This document shows positions 42,735 through 51,394 of a stretch of 64,000 nucleotides of DNA, piece after piece; the stretch's first letter is position 1, and every line of letters begins with the position of its first letter. The DNA lies in assembly GCA_017464245.1 (NCBI GenBank), contig JAFUDV010000089.1, forward strand, positions 1-64,000. The letters run 5' to 3'. The position numbers and the translations under genes were made by a program. The notes beneath the pieces were generated by a model. That model searched no databases, had not been told where the DNA came from, and saw only the letters and a program-made list of their open reading frames with translations. The DNA comes from Bacteroidales bacterium (GTDB lineage Bacteria > Bacteroidota > Bacteroidia > Bacteroidales > UBA932).

Positions 42735-43303
42735 ATCTCCACTCCTTTCTTTTTCCAATGTATATATCCGTACACCGCCGACGCGACGTAGGCGGCGTAC
42801 AGGGCCGTCATCCAGTACTGTCCGTTGGAAAGGCACAGGGCGGCCGTCAGGATATTGGCCACCACCCACAGCATCCACTGCTGGATGTAGGACCGGGTGA
42901 GCCACCAGGTGGCGATGACGCTGAGCACCGTCGCCGTGGCGTCCAGGGCGGACATGCCGTCCCCGAGGGCGCGGAACACGGCGATGAGCGCGAGCGACCC
43001 GACGACGAATCCGACGGCACTCCAGAGGGCCGTCTTCACAGGGAGGGGACGCAGGTGGATTACCCCTTCGCCGGCCTCGGCGCCGTCCTTCCGCCACTGG
43101 ACGAGGCCGATGACGGACATCACGATGTAATACACGTTCAGTCCCGTCATGCCCCAGTTCCGCTGGATGGCGAAGCTATAGGCGCAGGCCAAGCCCGTCA
43201 GGAGGCCCAGCACCCACATCGCGTTCTTCTGGAGGATCTCCAGGACGACATAGGCGATGCCGGTGACGAAAGCGAATATCTCGATGGCTTGCACAATATC
43301 CAT
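42731..43303 (-). CDS. pnuC: PnuC-family nucleoside/vitamin transporter
   Basis: The 190-residue membrane protein has about seven helices with PnuC features: ILQKNAMWVLGLLTGLACAYSF, YYIVMSVIGLVQW with the conserved GxxxW, and SYIQQWMLWVVANILTAALCL. PnuC proteins move nicotinamide riboside or, as PnuT/PnuX, thiamine or riboflavin by facilitated diffusion with metabolic trapping by a kinase. The ATG at 43303 lies 6 bases after a minus-strand TAAATTTG box (43317-43310), hinting at a leaderless mRNA. Confidence 0.87.
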   Translation of the reverse strand: MDIVQAIEIFAFVTGIAYVVLEILQKNAMWVLGLLTGLACAYSFAIQRNWGMTGLNVYYIVMSVIGLVQWRKDGAEAGEGVIHLRPLPVKTALWSAVGFVVGSLALIAVFRALGDGMSALDATATVLSVIATWWLTRSYIQQWMLWVVANILTAALCLSNGQYWMTALYAAYVASAVYGYIHWKKKGVEI

Positions 43304-43357
43304 AGATGACAAATTTACGAGTTTTTTCACTATCTTCGCGCATTATTATCACAGAAT

Positions 43358-43963
43358 ATGGACAAGAAAAGCTATGCATTCGGTATGAGCCTCGCCGGCA
43401 ACCTGCTCCAGTCGGGCGTGCACGGGCTCAACTTCGACGACTTCGTGGCCGGTCTGAAGGCCATGCTGCAGGGAGAGAAGCTCGCCATTTCCATGGAGGA
43501 GGCGGGCGAAGCCCTGGAGCAGTTCTACAAGGAAATGGAGGAGGAAGCCTCCGAGCGGGCCGCCGTCGCCGGTGCCGCCGCCAAGGAAGAGGGCGAGAAG
43601 TTCCTCGCCAAGGCCGCCCGCGACCCCGAGGTCCGCGCCACCGGCAGCGGCCTCATGTACAAGGTCCTGCAGGAAGGCACCGGCAAGAAGCCCACGGCCA
43701 CGAGCCAGGTCAAGTGCCACTACGAGGGGACCTTCCCGAACGGACAGGTCTTCGACAGCTCCTACAAGCGGGGCGAGCCCGCCGTCTTCGGGCTGAACCA
43801 GGTCATCAAGGGCTGGACCGAAGGTCTCCAGCTGATGGCCGAAGGTGCCAAGTACGAACTGTACCTGCCTTACAACCTCGCCTACGGCGAACACGGCGCC
43901 GGCAATGCCATCCCGCCGTACAGCGCCCTGAAGTTTGTCGTCGAACTCATTGAGGTCCTGTAA
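43358..43963 (+). CDS. FKBP-type peptidyl-prolyl isomerase
   Basis: The 201-residue protein has an N-terminal dimerisation/helical part (about 1-95: SYAFGMSLAGNLLQSGV, with a Glu/Ala-rich helix) and a C-terminal FKBP domain (about 98-201). The domain shows VKCHYEGTFPNGQVFDSSYKRG, VIKGWTEGLQLMAEGAKYELYLP and an AIPPYSALKFVVELIEVL end. It speeds proline isomerisation in protein folding. No signal peptide is seen, so it is cytoplasmic as it stands. It is convergent with the receptor gene, 3 bases between them. Confidence 0.93.
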   Translation: MDKKSYAFGMSLAGNLLQSGVHGLNFDDFVAGLKAMLQGEKLAISMEEAGEALEQFYKEMEEEASERAAVAGAAAKEEGEKFLAKAARDPEVRATGSGLMYKVLQEGTGKKPTATSQVKCHYEGTFPNGQVFDSSYKRGEPAVFGLNQVIKGWTEGLQLMAEGAKYELYLPYNLAYGEHGAGNAIPPYSALKFVVELIEVL

Positions 43964-43966
43964 ACG

Positions 43967-45991
43967 CTACCAGGAATACGTCACGGACAGCATCAGGCTG
44001 CGTCCCGGCATCGGATAGCCCTGGACCACCTGGTAAGGCCGGTCGAAGACGTTCCTGACCACCACGCCCGCTTCCAGTTCCGGCATCTTCGCCCGGCTTC
44101 CGGAAGCGGGCCATCGTATTGTCCGGGACAGGGAGGCGTCCGTGACCGTCCACGGGGCGATCCGGTAGTCCGCCGTGTTGGCCGTCCGGGACCAGCGCTC
44201 CCCGGTCACGACCGTGTCCCAGGAAAACGACCAGTCCCGCCAGCCGGCACGGAGGTCGCACCCCCCGCTGTGCAGGGGAATATAGGGAATCTGGTTGCCA
44301 TAGGTTCCCCCATCCGGATCGCTGTGGTCCAGCGCCTGCTGGAAACTGTAACGCAGCACGGCTTCCAGCCGCCAGTCCTGCCGGTGGAAGCGTCCTTCCG
44401 CCCGGATGTCCACGCCCGTGACATCCACCCGGCCGATGTTGAGCATCGTCCAGCGGAACTGCGACGAAGTCGGGATGGCGACGATCTTGTCCGACACCCG
44501 GTTGCGGTAGGGCGAAAGCCTTCCCTCCCAGGACCAGGGCCCGGAGGCATGCCGGAACCGCAGGTCGATGCCCGCCTGGACGGCGGATTCCGGGACGAGG
44601 GCGGAATTCCCCATCTGCGAATAATAGAGGTCGTTGAAGGACGGAAGGCGGTAGCTCCGCTTGAGGAAGCCGTCCATCTCCAGCCAGCGGAAAGGGGCGT
44701 AATACAGGCTGAAAGAGGGCATCCATGCGTCCCGGAACGTGTTCTCCCGGGACCATCCCCCCGCTTCCGGAGTCAGGAACCCGTCCCAGGCTCCCTGATA
44801 GACGAGATGGGCGGCCAGGCGGATGCGCTCCCAGGCCAGGCGGGAGGCCAGCGCGCCGGTGAAGACGGTCCTCCGCGGCGTGACGGACTGCCCCGCATCG
44901 GAATCCAGGGCGTTGCGCTGCACATCGGTGCTCAGGTCCACGGACCAGGGATCCGCAAGCACGAAGGACTGCGCAAGGGACAGGTAACCGGAGCGCTGGT
45001 GGTAATGCAGGTCATACGGCAGGGCCATGGGATTCTTCTCCGGGTGGGTGTCGTAATGGATGTAGTCATCCGCATATTTGAAGCGGACCGACGTCGCATA
45101 GCGGGACGTCCAGTCCTCCTGCCAGCCGCCCTGGAGGAAAAGGTTGCGGTCCGCCTGCCGTTCGGCGCTGAACGGGAAACCCGATGCCCGGCGGATGACA
45201 GGGCCGGGAAATCCCCGTTCCGAGCCATAGCCGTACCCGCGGAGACGCCACTCCCCCCTCCTGAGCCGGCCGAACAGGGCCGATTCCAGGCGAAGGCTCC
45301 GGATATCCCCGTTTTCCCGAACGAGGGTGGTGTCGAAAAAGGGGAACTTGTACTTCCCGCTACTGGTCAAGCCTTCCGCCGACACGCGGAGGAGCACCGG
45401 ACCCAGTTCCCGGTCCCATTGGAGGGAAGGGTTGAACGTGCCGAAGGAGCCGCCCCGCAGGCGCACCCGTCCCCCATCCTTGTCCACCAGCAGGGGCCGT
45501 TCGCTTTCCAGATGCACCGAAGCCCCGGAAGCGTACTCCTTCGCCGTCTGCAAGCGTCTGGTCTTCTGCCCGTTATAAAGGGATATCAGACCTACTCCGT
45601 CCACGGAGAAACGCCCCAGGTCCACCTGCATGTTCTGCGCAGTGTCCACCTGGACGCCGTCCAGGAAAACGCCGACATGCTCGCTTCCCAGGCTCCGGAC
45701 ATTCACCGTCTTCAGGCCGCCCACGCCCCCGTAGTCCTTCACCTGGACCCCGATAAACCGGCGGAGGACATCCGCGACCTGTGCCGGAGGGGCCGTCACG
45801 CCTGGAAGGTACACTTCCTCAGAAGGCCGGACGACCGGGAACACCTGGACGGAATAGACGGAAGCGGCCGCCAGCGTATCCGCCTCCTGGGCCTGCAGGC
45901 ACCAGGGGGCGGACAGGACGGCAGCCAGCGCTATGACGGCCCGTCCCCGCAAATCAATACACGGCGAAATGCCCCGGGCAGACACCGGCAT
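43967..45991 (-). CDS. BtuB-like TonB-dependent receptor, probably for cobalamin
   Basis: The 674-residue outer-membrane receptor has a signal region, a plug (about 50-165: APPAQVADVLRRFIGVQVKDYGGVGGLKTVNVRSLGSEHVGVFLDG) and a 22-strand-type barrel ending in LMLSVTYSW. It lies downstream of a BtuG-like lipoprotein in an operon headed by a cobalamin riboswitch, so its cargo is most likely vitamin B12 or a related corrinoid. The ATG at 45991 overlaps the previous gene by 38 bases. A TTG at 45952, right after that gene's stop, would give a cleaner signal peptide (RGRAVIALAAVLSAPWCLQAQ) and may be the true start. Confidence 0.88.
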   Translation of the reverse strand: MPVSARGISPCIDLRGRAVIALAAVLSAPWCLQAQEADTLAAASVYSVQVFPVVRPSEEVYLPGVTAPPAQVADVLRRFIGVQVKDYGGVGGLKTVNVRSLGSEHVGVFLDGVQVDTAQNMQVDLGRFSVDGVGLISLYNGQKTRRLQTAKEYASGASVHLESERPLLVDKDGGRVRLRGGSFGTFNPSLQWDRELGPVLLRVSAEGLTSSGKYKFPFFDTTLVRENGDIRSLRLESALFGRLRRGEWRLRGYGYGSERGFPGPVIRRASGFPFSAERQADRNLFLQGGWQEDWTSRYATSVRFKYADDYIHYDTHPEKNPMALPYDLHYHQRSGYLSLAQSFVLADPWSVDLSTDVQRNALDSDAGQSVTPRRTVFTGALASRLAWERIRLAAHLVYQGAWDGFLTPEAGGWSRENTFRDAWMPSFSLYYAPFRWLEMDGFLKRSYRLPSFNDLYYSQMGNSALVPESAVQAGIDLRFRHASGPWSWEGRLSPYRNRVSDKIVAIPTSSQFRWTMLNIGRVDVTGVDIRAEGRFHRQDWRLEAVLRYSFQQALDHSDPDGGTYGNQIPYIPLHSGGCDLRAGWRDWSFSWDTVVTGERWSRTANTADYRIAPWTVTDASLSRTIRWPASGSRAKMPELEAGVVVRNVFDRPYQVVQGYPMPGRSLMLSVTYSW

Positions 45992-47120
45992 CTACGCTCC
46001 AGCGCAGCCCGTCTTTCCCGTAACAGGAGACGGTGCCCGGATTGAAATAGTCACCGGCATCCCCAACGAAGAACGTATCGGCATCCAACGCGTACAGGCT
46101 GTACAGGGTCGTCGCGGTCACATTCAAGGTCCAATCCTTCTTGTTTCCCCCCTGGACGCTCCAGCCTTTGTAGACATGGGAGGCCGACCAGTCGAATTCC
46201 GAATCGGTGCCGATGCAGTAGACCGTATCCCCGAGCAGGGTGGACACGCTCACATAATCGGCCACCTTGGAAACCTCCAGCGACGCATTGATCCTGTAAA
46301 GCCCCGAATGGACACTCCAGTAATCGCCCAGCGTCGTGACATAGATGTTTCCTTTTCCGTCGGAATAGACATTCTTCAGGTTCACCTGCACCGGAATAGT
46401 CGCCGTGACCTTGAAACGCTTCGTATCGATGATGCTGACGGTGTTGTCATAGGCATAGTCCGGCGGAAGCTGGCTGGAGATGCCGCCCGAATTGGCGACA
46501 TACAGCTTCCCGTCATACACAGCGATTCCCTCCGGTTGATAGCCTACCTCGACACTCCCGTCCACTTTTTTCGTCGAAAGATCGATCCGGTACACCTGTC
46601 CCTTGGGATTCTTGGAATCCGTGACCGAATAATACCCGTTCTCATCGTAACTTCCTGTCGCATAAGCGCCGGCCCAGGAAGTGACATAGGCGTAGCTTTC
46701 GTCGAAGGCCAGGAAGCGTGGCGTCGGGACCTGGATGGCGGCAATCTCCGTCTCGTCTTTGGCGGACACGACCTCCACAAGGCCGGAATTGTTGATGACC
46801 ATCCACACTTCGTCCCCATGGACGGCGATATCGTTGCCGACGTCGCCAAGGCCGGCACCGACCGACGGGTTCATCTTGCGGAAGGCCCCTGTCACATATT
46901 GTCCCTCCGGAACCCGGAGGAAATCCAAGGTCGCGTTGTTCGAGCCCATACCGCCCTCGTTCAATACAAACACTTTCCGGACTGATTCCGGAAAACCGGA
47001 AACATCGACCTTCTGGCCGGACAGGTCCGCGTCCTTGGACGGAGGTTCCGGCACAGGATCCTTGCGGCACGCGCAGAATGCCAGCGCACCGCAAAGCCAA
47101 AGCAACATCGCTTTTTTCAT
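45954..47120 (-). CDS. BtuG-like beta-propeller surface lipoprotein (DUF5074/YncE type)
   Basis: The 388-residue lipoprotein (Cys at 18 in FCAC) folds as a seven-blade propeller: repeated units such as GDVGNDIAVHGDEVWMVIN, GYQPEGIAVYDGKLYVANSGG and LKNVYSDGKGNIYVTTLGDYW. In Bacteroides, BtuG proteins of this type bind B12 very tightly on top of BtuB. The riboswitch upstream and the receptor gene downstream support that role. The ATG at 47120 gives the lipoprotein leader; longer in-frame starts would lie in the riboswitch. Confidence 0.87.
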   Translation of the reverse strand: MKKAMLLWLCGALAFCACRKDPVPEPPSKDADLSGQKVDVSGFPESVRKVFVLNEGGMGSNNATLDFLRVPEGQYVTGAFRKMNPSVGAGLGDVGNDIAVHGDEVWMVINNSGLVEVVSAKDETEIAAIQVPTPRFLAFDESYAYVTSWAGAYATGSYDENGYYSVTDSKNPKGQVYRIDLSTKKVDGSVEVGYQPEGIAVYDGKLYVANSGGISSQLPPDYAYDNTVSIIDTKRFKVTATIPVQVNLKNVYSDGKGNIYVTTLGDYWSVHSGLYRINASLEVSKVADYVSVSTLLGDTVYCIGTDSEFDWSASHVYKGWSVQGGNKKDWTLNVTATTLYSLYALDADTFFVGDAGDYFNPGTVSCYGKDGLRWSVDAGVCPGHFAVY

Positions 47121-47164
47121 TGATAAAGAAAGATTTACGTTTTCGCCGGGACTTGTCCCCGAGT

Positions 47165-47335
47165 CCCCTTGCTTCACTTGATCCTGGCAGGTCTTCTGAC
47201 TGGTCCCGGCCCCGGCCTTCTCATCCCCGGAGGGACAATGGCATCGATTCGGAGCCGTTATGGACGACACAGCTGCGGGCACAGTCCCGGATTCACACCG
47301 GATTCCCTATTGAGCAGGCCGGCCACGCCGGCATC
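47165..47335 (-). promoter_or_regulatory. Cobalamin riboswitch
   Basis: Read on the minus strand, the leader of the BtuG-BtuB operon holds GGGAATCCGGTGTGAATCC then GGGACTGTGCCCGCAGCTGTG (about 47308-47270), the core of the AdoCbl aptamer. It also holds GGGATGAGAAGGCCGG and the B12 box AGTCAGAAGACCTGCC (47201-47186). B12 binding should reduce expression of the uptake genes. Ends are approximate. Confidence 0.93.
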
Positions 47336-47352
47336 CGCACCACAATCCGGCA

Positions 47353-47360
47353 CAAAAATA
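47353..47360 (-). promoter_or_regulatory. Promoter -7 box of the cobalamin-uptake operon
   Basis: Minus-strand TATTTTTG lies about 18 bases before the riboswitch's first helix. It is back-to-back with the restriction-modification gene promoter at 47383-47413. Confidence 0.5.
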
Positions 47361-47382
47361 CGAAAAAACTCCGAAATAGCTT

Positions 47383-47413
47383 TTTGTTTTACTTCCTCTA
47401 TTGATTATATTTG
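47383..47413 (+). promoter_or_regulatory. Promoter of the type IIG restriction-modification gene
   Basis: TTTG (47383-47386), 19 bases, TATATTTG (47406-47413): a full Bacteroidetes consensus match, 19 bases before the ATG at 47433. Confidence 0.75.
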
Positions 47414-47432
47414 CGTAGGAAAAGAAGATGTT

Positions 47433-49691
47433 ATGACAGGAACCGTTTACACGGAAGATCAGGTCCGCGACCTGGCCCGGACGAAACTCCATTTGGAGAA
47501 TACGGAATCAGCCCTGGCCGGCGTCGGCCAGCTTACCTCATTCAATCAACTGGGCTTCCGGGGAGTAAAAGACCGTCCGGATGGATGGTATCTGCCCAAT
47601 GAGACTCACTATCCTGCCCTGGTCCTTGAAGTGAAAGGCAGCAACATCAAGTTAGGCGACAAGGAACGTGAGGAGCTCCATAAAAACATCCGTATCGTCC
47701 AAACCAGATATACGCAGGTGGTCGGATTGCTGTACAACGGATTTGAATTGGAAGTTTATAAAGGGGACGAGTTGATGGAGGGGGAGAATGAGTTGATGGA
47801 CAAAGAACACTATTTCGGACTCTTCTCGATCAACCGCATCAATAAGATGCTCATCTATTCTTTGACACACAGCATCAATGATACCCTGCATTTTGATTTC
47901 CTCATCAAGAACCTGTACCACCGCATGATCTTTACAGCATGCGCATTGGTAGCCAAACGTCATGGTGCAGCGCTGATGAAGGGAATGTCTTTCAGGTTAT
48001 TTACCACCGCCATCCGTGAAACCTTGGAGAGCGCTTTATCGGATGATCTGGCAAAGAACAAGAAACTGCAGGTTCTGATCGAGGTTTTCTCTGAAATCAA
48101 ACTCAATACCCAGTGCACGCAGGAAGCCGTCGACCGGTTCATAGAAGATGTTTCCAAGATTTCCGACAACATCAACTCCGACTTTTGGAACGGAGAAGAC
48201 GTGATGGCCATCTTTTTCAACGAGTTCAACCGCTACAAGGCCAAATCGGAATCGGGACAGGTGTTCACGCCGGACCACATCACATCATTTATGTACCAAA
48301 TCACTGACACGACAAAACAGGACACGGTACTTGACGCGGCCTGTGGCAGCGGTGCATTTCTCGTAAAAGCCATGTGCAATATGGTTCAGGAAGCCGGAGG
48401 AGTCCGTACGGAAGAAGCCCGTGAGATAGCACAGACGCATCTATATGGCATCGAGTACGACCGGGAAATATTTGCTCTGGCCTGCGCCAATATGCTTATC
48501 CACAAAGACGGAAAGACCCATTTGGAGCACATGGACAGCCGTTCGGCGGAAGCCGGGTGGTGGATGCGGGAAAAACCCATCACAAGAGTCCTGATGAATC
48601 CGCCCTTCGAGAACAAGTACGGGTGTCTGGATATTGTAGAAAAAGTGCTGGACAATGTTCCGGCCGGGACCGTGTGCGCATTTATTCTTCCCGACAACAA
48701 GCTCGAAAAAGCCCGGGGACGAGTGCGCCGATGGATGCAAAACCACAGGTTGACAAAGATCATCAAGTTACCCAAAGATATCTTTTCGGGGGTTACTACC
48801 AGTATTTTCATGTTTACGGTCGGTACGCCGCAGCGAGGGCAGGAAGTTTTCACATGCTATATGGCGGAGGACGGGTTGGAAACCATCAAGAACCAAGGTC
48901 GGCATGACATCCGAGGCCGGTGGGAAGCCATTGAGAAACACTGGGTCGATATTGTCCGTAAACAGACGGGGAGCGACACGATCAAGTGGATAAACCCATA
49001 CGAGCACTTAAGCTATCAGGAAGATATTGAATTGCCGGCACCTGTAAGAGCCGACTTCATGAAACGTACACTGGCATATGCCCTGTTCAAACAGGGGATG
49101 GAAGAGCAACCTTTCTTTGAAAACGCCACAGATCACATACTATATGGGAGTCCGCTTGCAGAAGAGTATAAACCCTTTCTTGCAACGTCTTCTTCCCCTG
49201 AGATTCCGCTGGACACGGAAAATTGGAAGCGTTTCCGACTGGGAGGGAAAGACGGGTTGTTTACCATTGCCAAAGGGAGTCGCCTGACCAAAGCCGATCA
49301 ACGGGAAGGACGTGTAAATTATGTCGGAGCATCGGCTTTCAACAACGGCATCACCAACCATATTGGCAATGACGACCAGCTCTGTCAGGCGGGAACGATT
49401 TCAGTTTGTTACAATGGTTCCATCGGTGAAGCATTCTACCAGGACGAGCCTTATTGGGCGACAGACGATGTAAACGTACTGACACCCAGATTCCAGCTTT
49501 CACCGCATACGGCCATTTTTATTGCTACGGTCATCAAGAACGAAAGCATCAAGTATGCGTTCAATAACAAATGGACGAAGGAACTGATGGAAAAGTCGGA
49601 AATCCTCCTTCCCGCCCAGGTTGACGGGACTCCCGACTTTCTTTTTATGGAGCGCTATATCAAGTCATTGCCATACGCAAGACTATTCTGA
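47433..49691 (+). CDS. Single-chain type IIG restriction-modification enzyme
   Basis: The 752-residue protein fuses three parts. The N-terminal PD-(D/E)xK-like nuclease region (1-130) has D50 and E66-V-K68 in LVLEVKGS. An N6-adenine methyltransferase core (about 240-570) carries the SAM motif DAACGSGAF (301-309) and catalytic NPPF (389-392). The C-terminal target-recognition region (about 640-752: WKRFRLGGKDGLFTIAKGSRLTKAD) resembles type I specificity subunits. One chain could therefore both methylate and cut. Base composition is clearly less GC-rich than neighbouring genes, pointing to recent transfer. ATG at 47433 follows a strong promoter. Confidence 0.85.
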   Translation: MTGTVYTEDQVRDLARTKLHLENTESALAGVGQLTSFNQLGFRGVKDRPDGWYLPNETHYPALVLEVKGSNIKLGDKEREELHKNIRIVQTRYTQVVGLLYNGFELEVYKGDELMEGENELMDKEHYFGLFSINRINKMLIYSLTHSINDTLHFDFLIKNLYHRMIFTACALVAKRHGAALMKGMSFRLFTTAIRETLESALSDDLAKNKKLQVLIEVFSEIKLNTQCTQEAVDRFIEDVSKISDNINSDFWNGEDVMAIFFNEFNRYKAKSESGQVFTPDHITSFMYQITDTTKQDTVLDAACGSGAFLVKAMCNMVQEAGGVRTEEAREIAQTHLYGIEYDREIFALACANMLIHKDGKTHLEHMDSRSAEAGWWMREKPITRVLMNPPFENKYGCLDIVEKVLDNVPAGTVCAFILPDNKLEKARGRVRRWMQNHRLTKIIKLPKDIFSGVTTSIFMFTVGTPQRGQEVFTCYMAEDGLETIKNQGRHDIRGRWEAIEKHWVDIVRKQTGSDTIKWINPYEHLSYQEDIELPAPVRADFMKRTLAYALFKQGMEEQPFFENATDHILYGSPLAEEYKPFLATSSSPEIPLDTENWKRFRLGGKDGLFTIAKGSRLTKADQREGRVNYVGASAFNNGITNHIGNDDQLCQAGTISVCYNGSIGEAFYQDEPYWATDDVNVLTPRFQLSPHTAIFIATVIKNESIKYAFNNKWTKELMEKSEILLPAQVDGTPDFLFMERYIKSLPYARLF

Positions 49692-49716
49692 TCCGCCCCG
49701 CCGGGATTACGGAGTC

Positions 49717-50184
49717 CTACCAGCCCTTGAAGGGATTGCGGGCGAGATAGCCGTTGTAGTAACGCTTGTCGTCCGTCACTTCCTCCCCCAGCCAGGAAGG
49801 CCGGGGAAAGGCTTCGTCGGCCTCGGAGAGTTCGATTTCGGCCATCACCAGGCCGTCGTTCTCCCCATGGAACTCGTCCACTTCGAACTTGCGGACGCCG
49901 GCCGGAACGATCCAGCGGGTCTTGTCGATGCTCCCCGGCTTGCACAGCAGGAACAGTTCCTCCGCCTCCTGGAGGGAGATTTCCTTCTCCCATTCCGGGC
50001 GGCTGCCCAGCGCGATGTACGGTCCCTTGATGGTCAGGAAGCCCTGCCGATCGCTGATGCGCACACGTACGCTGCGCCCGCTGTCATGGGCGACATACCC
50101 CTGCCGGATCCGGTGTTTCTCCACCGCCTCCGCCTTGTACCCGTCCCCCAGGACGAGGAATTTCCGTTCGGTCTCAATCTGCAT
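49717..50184 (-). CDS. CYTH-domain protein (inorganic triphosphatase/adenylate cyclase-like)
   Basis: The 155-residue protein has the CYTH start ETERKFLV (ExExK motif), RIRQGYV, SVRVRISDRQGFLTIKG, YEKEI-like EWEKEISLQEAEEL and a C-terminal VMAEIELSEADEAF. Short bacterial CYTH proteins usually hydrolyse tripolyphosphate or thiamine triphosphate. The ATG at 50184 sits 2 bases after the nadD stop, in one operon with gmk and nadD. Confidence 0.9.
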   Translation of the reverse strand: MQIETERKFLVLGDGYKAEAVEKHRIRQGYVAHDSGRSVRVRISDRQGFLTIKGPYIALGSRPEWEKEISLQEAEELFLLCKPGSIDKTRWIVPAGVRKFEVDEFHGENDGLVMAEIELSEADEAFPRPSWLGEEVTDDKRYYNGYLARNPFKGW

Positions 50185-50186
50185 GG

Positions 50187-50744
50187 CTACATCAGGTAAG
50201 CGCCCATGTCCCGGCCGGCGGCGATGCCGTCCCGGATCTCCGTGGAGGAGATGTCGATGCGGGGCGCCTTGAGCAGGTCGATGCGATAGTCCGGGCACTC
50301 GCGCAGCAGACGGGCCTTCAGATACCCGCGATGGTACCCCTTCCGGGGAAAAACGACCACTCCGTACTCGCGAAGGATGCGTCCATAGTCCCGCCAGCGC
50401 GGGAAGCTTTCCAGGTTGTCCGCGCCAATGACCAGCGTAAACTCGTTCTCCGGTTCCCGCTCCCGCAGCGCGTCCAGCGTACGGATCGTATAGTGAGGAG
50501 GTTCCATTCCGAGTTCGATGTCATCCACCCACACCCGGATCTCCGGATGGCGCTTCACGGCCTCCACGGCCGCCTCGTACCGCTGCCGGCCCGTCAGCGC
50601 ATTATCCGCATCCTTGAACGGGCTCTGCGGCGACACGATGAGATACACCCAGTCAAAGGCCGCATCCTTCGTCAGATACTCCATGATGGCCTGGTGCCCG
50701 ATATGCAGCGGGTTGAAACTCCCCGAATAAACCGCAATTCTCAT
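50187..50744 (-). CDS. nadD: Nicotinate-nucleotide adenylyltransferase
   Basis: Joins nicotinate mononucleotide with ATP to make deamido-NAD in NAD synthesis. The 185-residue protein has the nucleotidyltransferase motif GSFNPLHIGH (8-17), VSPQSPFK, LVIGADNLESFPRW and the ISSTEIR signature. Its start overlaps the gmk stop by four bases. Confidence 0.95.
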   Translation of the reverse strand: MRIAVYSGSFNPLHIGHQAIMEYLTKDAAFDWVYLIVSPQSPFKDADNALTGRQRYEAAVEAVKRHPEIRVWVDDIELGMEPPHYTIRTLDALREREPENEFTLVIGADNLESFPRWRDYGRILREYGVVVFPRKGYHRGYLKARLLRECPDYRIDLLKAPRIDISSTEIRDGIAAGRDMGAYLM

Positions 50745-51304
50745 TCGGCCAGGAAGGAATCGACCATCGCTTCGGCTTCGGCGAAAGCGGTGGCGAGGTC
50801 GTCGTTGACGAGGACCTTGTCGAACTTGGGGGCATAGGTCATTTCCTCGGCCGCCTTGGCGACGCGTTTTTCGATGTCTTCGGCGGAATCGGTGCCACGC
50901 CCCACGAGCCGCTCCCGCAGGACCTCCACGGACGGAGCCTGGATGAAGACGGACAGCGCCTGGTCGCCGAAGTATTTCTTCAGGTTCACCCCACCCTTGA
51001 CATCGACATCGAAGATGATGACATGGCCCTTCGCCCAGATGCGGTTCACCTCCGCCTTGAGCGTACCGTAGAAGCGGTCCGGATACACTTCCTCGTATTC
51101 CACGAACTTGTCGTCCCGCACCAGGAGACGGAAGACGTCCGCCGAATAGAAGAAATACTCCACGCCGTCCTTCTCCTCGCCCCGCGGCAGCCGGGAGGTG
51201 GCGGAAACGGAAAACTCGACCTCCGGATGGAGGCCCAGGATATGGCCGACGATCGTGCTTTTGCCGGACCCGGAGGGGGCGGAGAAAATCAATACTTTAT
51301 TCAT
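50741..51304 (-). CDS. gmk: Guanylate kinase
   Basis: Phosphorylates GMP to GDP using ATP. The 187-residue protein has the P-loop SAPSGSGKST near its start, the GMP-binding SATSRLPRGEEKDGVEYFF, VEYEEVYPDRFYGT and IFDVDVKGGVNLKK. It is first in the gmk-nadD-CYTH operon, divergent from the aldolase gene. Confidence 0.95.
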   Translation of the reverse strand: MNKVLIFSAPSGSGKSTIVGHILGLHPEVEFSVSATSRLPRGEEKDGVEYFFYSADVFRLLVRDDKFVEYEEVYPDRFYGTLKAEVNRIWAKGHVIIFDVDVKGGVNLKKYFGDQALSVFIQAPSVEVLRERLVGRGTDSAEDIEKRVAKAAEEMTYAPKFDKVLVNDDLATAFAEAEAMVDSFLAE

Positions 51305-51327
51305 GTCCTATCACATAGAAGATGATA

Positions 51328-51335
51328 CAAAAATA
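51328..51335 (-). promoter_or_regulatory. Promoter -7 box of the gmk-nadD operon
   Basis: Minus-strand TATTTTTG lies 23 bases before the gmk ATG, inside the divergent region shared with the aldolase gene. Confidence 0.5.
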
Positions 51336-51347
51336 CGAAAAAATCAC

Positions 51348-51355
51348 TAAATTTG
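51348..51355 (+). promoter_or_regulatory. Promoter -7 box of the aldolase gene
   Basis: TAAATTTG matches the -7 consensus and lies 39 bases before the ATG at 51395. Confidence 0.5.
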
Positions 51356-51394
51356 CGGACGCTTAGAAGAAAGTACGTTTAATCTCAAATTATT

